Shown here: piece after piece, positions 57,355-64,000 of the stretch | How the letters are laid out: the number at the start of each line of letters is the position of its first letter | Numbering within the stretch: the first letter of the stretch is position 1 | From: a virus | Strand: one strand, 5' to 3' | Virus record (IMG/VR): IMGVR_UViG_3300013132_000031 | Span: 1 to 64,000 of that record | Length of the DNA stretch: 64,000 nt | Position numbers and translations under genes: made by a program | The notes under the pieces: generated by a model | What the model was told of the DNA's origin: nothing | Seen by the model: the letters and a program-made list of their open reading frames with translations, nothing else | Databases searched by the model: none

Positions 57355-60300
57355 TATAGTCTTCCCACAACAATTTCAATCATGCCTGAACCGCCTGGAT
57401 GATCTTGTGCGGCTTTACCAATCACACTTCCCATTCGGGGTTCAGCACAGGCCTGCGCCACACCGCCGCCGGCAGTGACCATCATGTCACCTTTGCGTAC
57501 GACTCCTATCACTGAAGTTGGCACACGACCAGTCAGTGCAAGAGCCGCGGTGTGAGCACTTTGCAAAGTGCTGTTCATCAAGTGAGCAGGGTTGGTACTG
57601 ACCACTCCAGCCACTCGCACACTGTTGATACCAATGCTCAATGTGACTTCATTGGCACCGCCAAAATCCAATACTGTTCCTGGTGCATATTCTGCGTCCG
57701 CAGCATACAGCTCGGCCAAGTCAGCGTACTCTGCTGTGGTTGCTTTGGCAAACACTGTGTTAAAACCAGTTGTGCTGGTTCCAATATTGCCCACACCGTT
57801 GGTGCCGCCATTTACAATGGCCGTGACTGCATTACCGCTGTTCACTGTGATTGCGCCGCTGACTGCCAGTGCGGTGAGTGTGCCCAGTGATGTGACATTG
57901 GTCTGTGCGGCTGTGGCCAAAGTGCCGGTTAAGTTGGTAGCTGTGACATTGCCACCTGTGATCAAGCCTGTAACTGAAACTGTGGTGCCTGTGTGTGTGG
58001 TGGCATTGACATTGGCACCACCTAATACATTGCCACCAATAATATTGCCTACTGCACTGATCAAATCAGCAGAATTAATATTGCCGCCAGTGACATTGCC
58101 AGTCACATTCAAGCTACTGATCACATTGCTGGTCAAGCTCAATCCAGCTGCATTGAGGTTTCCTGCAACAACATTGCCTGTGGCACTGAGTGTGGCAGCT
58201 TGTAATAAATTGGCAGTGACCAAATTGCCAGCAATCACATTGCCAGCAGATGTTATGTTGCCAGTGGCTGTGATCAGCCCGGCTGTTTGAATATTGCCGC
58301 CAGTGACATTGCCAGTGGCACTGATCAAGCCGCCTGTCCGCACGTTGCCACCAGTGATGTTGCCTGCGGCACTGTAACTACCTGCGGTACTTGCACCTGT
58401 GGTGCTGCTGGTTCCTGTAGAGATCAAATTACTACCTGTGACATTGCCTACGGAATATACCTCCGAGTATGCATAGAGGGTGCTGCCAATTACAAATCCT
58501 GTAGCTGATACTTGTCCAAGAGTGCGAAAATTGCCACCAGTGATGTTGCCACCTACACTCAGTGCTGATCCACCAGTGTTGGCAACAACCACTTTGGTGG
58601 CGGTGTTGAATGTTGCTGTGCCTGCTGCTGTGGTTGCTGTCACAGGACCAATGCCAATCAATGTAGTTGAGCCAGCAGCACCGCCAACACCAATGTGAAC
58701 GCTCTTTGTGCTGCCCGAACTGGCCACACCGTTACCAATGCCCACAGTCTGACTGCCTGTGCTTTGCCCAATTAAAATTGTTCCAGTCTGTGCTGTGCCA
58801 CCTACTGTGGTTGTGCCTGTGGTCTGACTGGTTCCAATGTCGATATTTTGTGTGGTACCTGAGAATGTGACTGTGCCAGTTGCACTGAGATTGGCCGCAT
58901 TTGTGGTACCTGCAATGGTGGCACCCAGCGGGCTGAACACTGCTATATTGGCCACTCCGTTCACTGTCACGGCCACATTGCCAGCTGAACTGACCACTCG
59001 CACATTGCTGTTGCCAAACTGTATGCTGGTAGCATCAATGCCTGTGAGTGCAGCACCGTTGCCTATGAAATAAGGTGCAAGTATGTTGCCTGTGGCTGAC
59101 ATGATGCCAGAACTCAACACATTACCAGCTATGACATTACCAGTGACACTGGCATCAAGGGGCACATTCAAATTGGCAGACAGATTGAAATTGGCACCAA
59201 ATATATCGCCGGCTGCTGACACAAAACCGTTGGTTTTTATGTTGAGACCAGTGACATTTCCGCCTGTGCTCACAGCCGAGGTACCTATGATGTTGCCACC
59301 GGTGATGTTGCCTGCGGCACTGATCAATCCGGTGATCAGTGCATTGCCTGCTGAAACATTGCCTGAGACCGTGGTTATGTTGCCAGCGGCACTGATAATA
59401 TTGCCTGCGTTTACATTGCCTGCCACAATGTTGCCAGTGATGCTGGCAGTGGTTGATCCAGATATGGCCCCAGTCACTGCCAGGCCGCTGCTGGACACAG
59501 TCACAATGTTCACGTTGTTAACATTGCTGAGAATGTTGCCGTTTATGGTTGGTATATTCACAGCAGAATTGCTGTTGAATATGGTGGTGGTCAACTGTGC
59601 AATTCCGGAGAGTTGACTACCATTACCGGTAAAAAATGCAGCCTCCACATTGCCAGTGGCGCTGACATTGGCCAACACTAGATCTGTCAGTTGAAAACTG
59701 GGATCAGTGGTATCAACCACTGTGGTGGGTTCTGTCAGTAGATTGGTAAACAACTTGTATTTGGCATCAGTTACATCTCTAAACAAGCCGTTGTATCTGG
59801 TATTGGCACCATCATAGTACTGTGCCACTAGACCTGTGTCAAATGTGTCTCCAGGATTGTTTGCAGCCAAAAAGATAAATGGATCTGCCACTGCAAGACT
59901 GTCTACACCAGTGGTGGTAAAGTTGCCATTGACCACAAAGTCGCCCACGCAAGTTAAGCCTCCACCCACATTGATATTGCCTACTACGCCTACGCCACCG
60001 GCTACCAACAATGCACCACTGGTAATGCTGGTGCTGTTGCTGGTACTGCCTACTACAACTTGTCCGCCAGCGTATAAGTTACCAGTTATGCCAGCACCGC
60101 CAGTGACTCGCAAGGCTCCTGTAGTGCTGCTGCTGGCGTTGATGTTGGCGCTGAATGTGGCACGATTGGCTCCTGCTGTGGTCACTATCACTGTTTGTGC
60201 ATCAGACCAATACAGTCCCGAATTGTTGGCAGCTACTGAGTACACACTGGGCGCACCCACTGTGCCTGCGCCAAACGCATTGGCTGCTTGTAGATCCAAG

Positions 60301-60560
60301 CTGTTGAGCGCACCAGCACGATATGTTACCGCAATGTTGTCGCTGCCAGAAGCAGGTGGAGTGGTGAATATCAGTACAACATTGCCTGCTATGTAATCAG
60401 TGAATGGTACTTTTAATACATTGCCCACAATTACATCAAGGTCACTGGCTGACGCTACACTTCTATTGAGGTTGAACTGTGTGGCCACTGAATTGCCACT
60501 GAAAAACTGTGTGCTAGTATTCAGCAGTGTTTGCTGAGGATTAAGACCAATATAACTCAT
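57354..60560 (-). CDS. Tail-fibre-type protein with 17-residue repeats
   Basis: 1068 residues. N-terminal domain of about 95 residues (MSYIGLNPQQTLLNTSTQFFSG...VTYRAGAL), a second module (VVGSTSNSTSITSGALLVAGGVGVVGN...GDFVVNGNFTTTG), then repeats of GGN-x-x-[TS]-x-G-x-[IV]-S-A-[TA]-G-N-[IV]-T, and a C-terminal domain YADLAELYAADAEYAPGTVLDFGGANEVTL...GRVPTSVIGVVRKGDMMVTA...IEIVVGRL, typical of aquatic T4-like fibre proteins. The repeats likely form a beta-helical shaft. Confidence 0.85.
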   Translation of the reverse strand: MSYIGLNPQQTLLNTSTQFFSGNSVATQFNLNRSVASASDLDVIVGNVLKVPFTDYIAGNVVLIFTTPPASGSDNIAVTYRAGALNSLDLQAANAFGAGTVGAPSVYSVAANNSGLYWSDAQTVIVTTAGANRATFSANINASSSTTGALRVTGGAGITGNLYAGGQVVVGSTSNSTSITSGALLVAGGVGVVGNINVGGGLTCVGDFVVNGNFTTTGVDSLAVADPFIFLAANNPGDTFDTGLVAQYYDGANTRYNGLFRDVTDAKYKLFTNLLTEPTTVVDTTDPSFQLTDLVLANVSATGNVEAAFFTGNGSQLSGIAQLTTTIFNSNSAVNIPTINGNILSNVNNVNIVTVSSSGLAVTGAISGSTTASITGNIVAGNVNAGNIISAAGNITTVSGNVSAGNALITGLISAAGNITGGNIIGTSAVSTGGNVTGLNIKTNGFVSAAGDIFGANFNLSANLNVPLDASVTGNVIAGNVLSSGIMSATGNILAPYFIGNGAALTGIDATSIQFGNSNVRVVSSAGNVAVTVNGVANIAVFSPLGATIAGTTNAANLSATGTVTFSGTTQNIDIGTSQTTGTTTVGGTAQTGTILIGQSTGSQTVGIGNGVASSGSTKSVHIGVGGAAGSTTLIGIGPVTATTAAGTATFNTATKVVVANTGGSALSVGGNITGGNFRTLGQVSATGFVIGSTLYAYSEVYSVGNVTGSNLISTGTSSTTGASTAGSYSAAGNITGGNVRTGGLISATGNVTGGNIQTAGLITATGNITSAGNVIAGNLVTANLLQAATLSATGNVVAGNLNAAGLSLTSNVISSLNVTGNVTGGNINSADLISAVGNIIGGNVLGGANVNATTHTGTTVSVTGLITGGNVTATNLTGTLATAAQTNVTSLGTLTALAVSGAITVNSGNAVTAIVNGGTNGVGNIGTSTTGFNTVFAKATTAEYADLAELYAADAEYAPGTVLDFGGANEVTLSIGINSVRVAGVVSTNPAHLMNSTLQSAHTAALALTGRVPTSVIGVVRKGDMMVTAGGGVAQACAEPRMGSVIGKAAQDHPGGSGMIEIVVGRL

Positions 60561-60892
60561 TAGGTAATTTCCAATATGCTCATCACGGTATCAATGCTGG
60601 TACCTGCGCTGCTTTGAACGTACATTGTGTCGCCAGTTATCAGTACCAATTTCTGATCCCCACCGCCCACTACCAAACTGGAACCAGCCGGCACTGGACC
60701 TCTAGCAATTATGTAAGTGTTGGCCACCCCGTTGTTGATAAACACATTGGCTGTGATAGCACTGCTGGTGGTGTTGGTCACGCTGAGACCAACCACTATG
60801 GTTTTGGTGCTGGCTGGCACCGTGTATGCGCCCACTGGATCAGCCGTAGTACCAGTGTTTTGTTGTAGTTTTCTCGTGAAGGTATTTGCCAT
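60560..60892 (-). CDS. Small beta-rich fibre-associated protein
   Basis: 110 residues (MANTFTRKLQQNTGTTADPV...). Beta-sandwich-like, with VVGLSVTNTTSSAITANVFINNG and a polar edge strand GSSLVVGGGDQKLVLITGDTMYVQS. Proteins of this size and composition sit among aquatic T4-like tail-fibre genes and may be a knob or attachment module. Overlaps the downstream fibre gene by one base and lies 3 bases from the next. Confidence 0.65.
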   Translation of the reverse strand: MANTFTRKLQQNTGTTADPVGAYTVPASTKTIVVGLSVTNTTSSAITANVFINNGVANTYIIARGPVPAGSSLVVGGGDQKLVLITGDTMYVQSSAGTSIDTVMSILEIT

Positions 60893-60895
60893 TTT

Positions 60896-63800
60896 TTATC
60901 CTAATGCTATTGATAATGCTATTGCATCATCCACAGTGGCTGCCACTGCTCCTGCAATATTTATGGAGGTTGTGGCTGCGATGTTGTTGGCTGTGATGTT
61001 GCCTGTGGTAGTGATGTTGGTGGTCATGTTCAGCGCACTAAGCACATTTCCACTCAAACTCAATCCTGCAGCCCGTAAATTGCCACCAGTGATATTGCCA
61101 GTGGCCGAAATTGCCCCATTGGATATGACGTTTCCGCCAGTAATATTGCCAGTTACACTGATTGCAACACCCTGCAATTGACTTGTGGCATTGATCACAC
61201 TGCCAACTATGTTGCCAGTGGCTGTGATAGAACCTGCTGTGTTGATATTGCCACCAGTGATGTTGCCGGTGGCTGTGATTAATCCTGCTGTGCTAACATT
61301 GCCACCTATAACATTGCCTGTGGCACTGATTGTTAATCCTTCAACCAGTGCGCTTGTTATGATGTTGCCGCCTGTTACATTTCCTGTGGCTGTGACCAGC
61401 CCCGCAGTTTGAATGTTACCGCCGGTGATGTTGCCTGTGGCACTGACTGTGCCAGACTGCATCAAGGCAGCAGTGACTAGATTTCCACCTGTGACATTGC
61501 CAGTTGCTGTAATCAGTCCAGCTGTGACAATATTGCCGCCTACAATGTTTCCTGTGGCAACGACTTCACTTGCAGCATTTAAATTTCCACCGGTGATGTT
61601 GCCCACAGCAGTGATCAAACCTCCAGTTACCAAATTGGCACCAACTATGTTGCCTGCTGACGACAGCAGTGTGGTAGCCAATATATTGCCGCCATCAATA
61701 TTGCCAATCACTGTGCTGATATTGCCTGTTACTGTGGTTTTACCAGCCACAGTCAAATCTCCACCGCTGGTTGTGGTTATTGCACCAGCTATGGTCAATG
61801 CATTGGCTGCGTAGTCAAATACCAATCCAGCGCCGCTGCCAATGGATCCCAACTGGTTATACAACACTTGACTGTTGGCGCCAGTGAGAGTCAAACTGCC
61901 AGTTACGTTACCAATAAATGTATGAGCCTGAATATTACCTGATGAAAAGATATTTCCAGTAGCACTGATTATACCATTGGTCAGTACATTGCCTGTCACA
62001 CTAACTTGACCTGCAGTGACTATGTTACCACCAGTTACATTGCCTGTGGCGCTGACTTGTCCTGCTGTTAAAAAATTTGCACCAGTGACATTGGCTGCGG
62101 CAGTGATTTGCCCCAATGTACTGATGTTTCCGCCAATCACATTGCCTGTGGCATTTACAATTGCTGCAGATACATTGGCCACGGCCGACACATTGCCACC
62201 AGTGATGTTGCCAGTAGCAGTGATTGTGGCAGTGCTTACTGAATCAGAACTCACAGCAAGAACAGCTACTAAGTTCCCGCCAGTGATGTTGCCTGTGGCA
62301 CTGACTTGGCCTGCTGTACGCACATTGCCTGATTGAGTGTTGCCAGTTATGCTAATGCTGGACAGCACTCCCACATTCACAGCCGTGACATTGGTAACCA
62401 ATGTGCCATTGCCGATCAAATTGTTGCCAGTGATATCAGCTGACGTGGTAATGTTGTTGGTTGAATTCAACACACTCAATACATTGCCAGTGAGACTGAG
62501 ATTGGCTGCATTCACTGCGTTGGCTGCCACGTTGCCTGTGGCACTCACAATGCCTGCAGTGATTATGTTGCCGCCAATCACGTTGCCCACTGCTGTGACT
62601 CGATCAGTTGCAACTAAATTTGCGCTGGTGATATTGCCAGTGGCAGATATTGATGCCACTGCAATTGTACCTGTTGTGATCAAATTACCGCCAGTGATGT
62701 TGCCAGTGGCCACCATGGACGCTGCTGACACTGCTGATATTGCTATCACATTGCTGCCAGTGATGTTGCCTGTGGCTGTGACCAGGCCTGTGGTGATCAA
62801 ATTGCCACCAACAATGTTGCCAATCACAACTCCAAATGCTGCACTCAACGCAGCGCCAGTTATCAAATTCCCACCAGAGACATTGCCAGCGGCTGCTACA
62901 AATCCTCCAGTGGTGATATTGCCAGCCAGTAATGCTCCTGTAGCAGACATTGATGCAGCTGAAACTGCTCCTGATATCACTGCATTGCCGCCAGTGACAT
63001 TGCCACTCACTGACGCAGACTGTGCATAAATTCCTAGATTGGCATTGACGTTGGAACCACTAACATTGCCGGTCATTAAAGTAGAAGTGCCAGTGAAGAA
63101 CTGTGCGTTTATAGTGTCAGCTGCTATTACGTTGCTGCCGCTGATGTTGCCTGATACTGACACTGTAAACCCAGTGTGTGTGACAGCATTGACATTGGCT
63201 CCGCCTTGAATGTTACCACCAATGATGTTGCCCACTGCTGAGATCAAGCCTGCTGTGCGCAAATTTCCACTGTTGACGTTGCCTGTAGCACTGACTGCCG
63301 CAGCTGACACAAGAGATACAGCTATCACATTGCCGCCTGTGACATTGCCTGCAGCCGAAATCAATCCTGCTGTCAAAATATTGTCGCCAGTGATGTTGGC
63401 TCCAGTAATTGCGCCTGTAGCCGAGATAATACCACCAGTAAGCACATTGCCACCGGTAATAGTTCCTGTGGCTGTTATTAGTCCAGCAGTGCGAACATTG
63501 CCACCAGTGACGTTGCCTGTGGCGCTGACGGCTGCATAGCTGTTGACGTTGCCGCCTATGACATTGCCACTGGCACTCAAAGATACCGAAACCACCAACA
63601 CATTGGCTTGAATGTAATTGGTAACAAAATTGTTGGCACCAGTGATGTCATTGATCACAGCCAAGTTGTTGCTGACTATGTTGCCTGTGACATTCAACGG
63701 AGTCAACACATTGCCCGACAGGCTCAATCCTGTGGCTTGCAAATTTCCGCCAGTGATATTGCCTACGGCGCTTATTTGTCCCAGTGAATTGAGATTACCG

Positions 63801-64000
63801 CTTGTAACATTGCCAGTCACACTCAAACTGGGCAACACTCCCACATTGGTAGCCACCACACCAGACAGTTGTGAACCGTCACCAACGAACACTCCGCCTA
63901 CTATGCTGCCAAGTGCAGTGATTTTGCCTGCTGTGATAATGTTGCCACCAGTGACATTGGCCAAAGTAGTGATTGCGCTGACACTGTTTAGTGCTGACAT
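60896..64000 (-). CDS. Giant repetitive tail-fibre protein, partial
   Basis: At least 1034 residues and open at the window edge (an ATG sits at the last codon, but the reading frame is likely to continue). Almost the whole chain is the 17-residue repeat GGN-x-x-T-A-G-x-I-S-A-T-G-N-V-T in about 50 variants, with short breaks such as VFVGDGSQLSGV and GLSLSGNVLTPLNVTGNI. It ends after a short Ala/Ile-rich tail without the C-terminal domain of its neighbour. A long fibre shaft is the natural reading; the head domain and N-terminus are outside the window. Confidence 0.8.
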   Translation of the reverse strand: MSALNSVSAITTLANVTGGNIITAGKITALGSIVGGVFVGDGSQLSGVVATNVGVLPSLSVTGNVTSGNLNSLGQISAVGNITGGNLQATGLSLSGNVLTPLNVTGNIVSNNLAVINDITGANNFVTNYIQANVLVVSVSLSASGNVIGGNVNSYAAVSATGNVTGGNVRTAGLITATGTITGGNVLTGGIISATGAITGANITGDNILTAGLISAAGNVTGGNVIAVSLVSAAAVSATGNVNSGNLRTAGLISAVGNIIGGNIQGGANVNAVTHTGFTVSVSGNISGSNVIAADTINAQFFTGTSTLMTGNVSGSNVNANLGIYAQSASVSGNVTGGNAVISGAVSAASMSATGALLAGNITTGGFVAAAGNVSGGNLITGAALSAAFGVVIGNIVGGNLITTGLVTATGNITGSNVIAISAVSAASMVATGNITGGNLITTGTIAVASISATGNITSANLVATDRVTAVGNVIGGNIITAGIVSATGNVAANAVNAANLSLTGNVLSVLNSTNNITTSADITGNNLIGNGTLVTNVTAVNVGVLSSISITGNTQSGNVRTAGQVSATGNITGGNLVAVLAVSSDSVSTATITATGNITGGNVSAVANVSAAIVNATGNVIGGNISTLGQITAAANVTGANFLTAGQVSATGNVTGGNIVTAGQVSVTGNVLTNGIISATGNIFSSGNIQAHTFIGNVTGSLTLTGANSQVLYNQLGSIGSGAGLVFDYAANALTIAGAITTTSGGDLTVAGKTTVTGNISTVIGNIDGGNILATTLLSSAGNIVGANLVTGGLITAVGNITGGNLNAASEVVATGNIVGGNIVTAGLITATGNVTGGNLVTAALMQSGTVSATGNITGGNIQTAGLVTATGNVTGGNIITSALVEGLTISATGNVIGGNVSTAGLITATGNITGGNINTAGSITATGNIVGSVINATSQLQGVAISVTGNITGGNVISNGAISATGNITGGNLRAAGLSLSGNVLSALNMTTNITTTGNITANNIAATTSINIAGAVAATVDDAIALSIALG
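60896..64000 (-). repeat. 51-base imperfect tandem repeats
   Basis: Units encode 17 residues and carry recurring + strand words such as GCCACCAGTGATGTTGCC and GTGGCACTGA. Related units also fill about 57,900-59,700 in the neighbouring gene, interrupted by unique segments, giving extensive sequence identity for recombination. Confidence 0.85.

Noticed and set aside
57552-58290. Long + strand open frames opposite the fibre repeats (also 59836-60396, 61413-61814 and 62337-63029).
   Set aside because: They arise because the repeated codons lack stops in the antisense frame. Their peptides are Pro/Leu/Val-rich mirror images of the repeat and have no ribosome sites.
1-64000. tRNA genes.
   Set aside because: No cloverleaf-like segment was noticed by eye in the few non-coding gaps; a covariance search was not possible here.

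Overview
This window is part of the genome of a T4-like contractile-tailed phage (a myovirus of the broad T4 superfamily, closest in style to aquatic T4-like phages). The evidence is a set of recognisable T4-type genes: a clamp-loader small subunit candidate (gp62), UvsW helicase, UvsY, UvsX, gp32, terminase subunits gp16 and gp17, head completion protein gp4, tail tube gp19 and a second tube-family protein, tail sheath gp18, dNMP kinase gp1, a DexA-type exonuclease, neck proteins gp13 and gp14, sheath terminator gp15 and several tail-fibre/baseplate-type proteins. Genes are packed with 1-40 base overlaps. No tRNA, rRNA, CRISPR array or insertion sequence was seen. Early-type promoters match the sigma-70 consensus with an extended -10 box, and ribosome sites are AAGGAG, so a conventional Gram-negative host is likely. 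The sequence does not name the host.

Layout. 1-8.7 kb (leftward): replication and recombination genes (gp62, UvsW) mixed with methyltransferases (including one resembling protein arginine methyltransferases), an SGNH hydrolase-like protein and conserved unknowns, ending at tandem terminators. 8.8-10.5 kb: an AAA ATPase and small proteins, each with its own strong promoter. 10.5-19.2 kb: a glycan and methyl-transfer cluster with glycosyltransferases, four KpsS/KpsC-like proteins, FkbM methyltransferases and a cytidylyltransferase-cupin fusion. Four of these genes lie on the + strand. 19.2-23.4 kb: UvsY, a radical SAM enzyme, UvsX and gp32. 23.4-37.8 kb: a large modular protein with repeated VAEG sites, terminase large subunit, a block with two radical SAM enzymes, a 2OG oxygenase-like protein and an SGNH protein, a secreted-type nuclease, small proteins with capsid-targeting-like N-termini, an 800-residue low-complexity protein and gp16. 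37.8-46.2 kb: head and tail morphogenesis, dNMP kinase and exonuclease. 46.2-49.8 kb: another radical SAM gene and two genes with early promoters. 49.8-53.0 kb (+ strand): gp14, gp15 and a Nudix hydrolase. 53.0-64.0 kb (leftward): giant fibre/baseplate proteins, two made largely of a 17-residue repeat; the last runs off the window.

The most unusual signal is a possible polyprotein-like system of capsid-internal proteins. A 968-residue protein has five near-identical copies of a Q-G-V-A-E-G linker, which looks like the T4 prohead protease site (hydrophobic-x-Glu, cut after Glu). Three other proteins start with peptides resembling the T4 capsid-targeting sequence ending in F-I-T-E, F-V-T-E or Y-L-A-E. 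Other points of interest: late-promoter motifs placed four bases before start codons (possible leaderless mRNAs), an apparent ATT start for gp15, a gp32 promoter whose -10 box sits in the loop of the preceding terminator, a carbohydrate-binding-like module inside neck protein gp14, and four radical SAM enzymes in one phage window.
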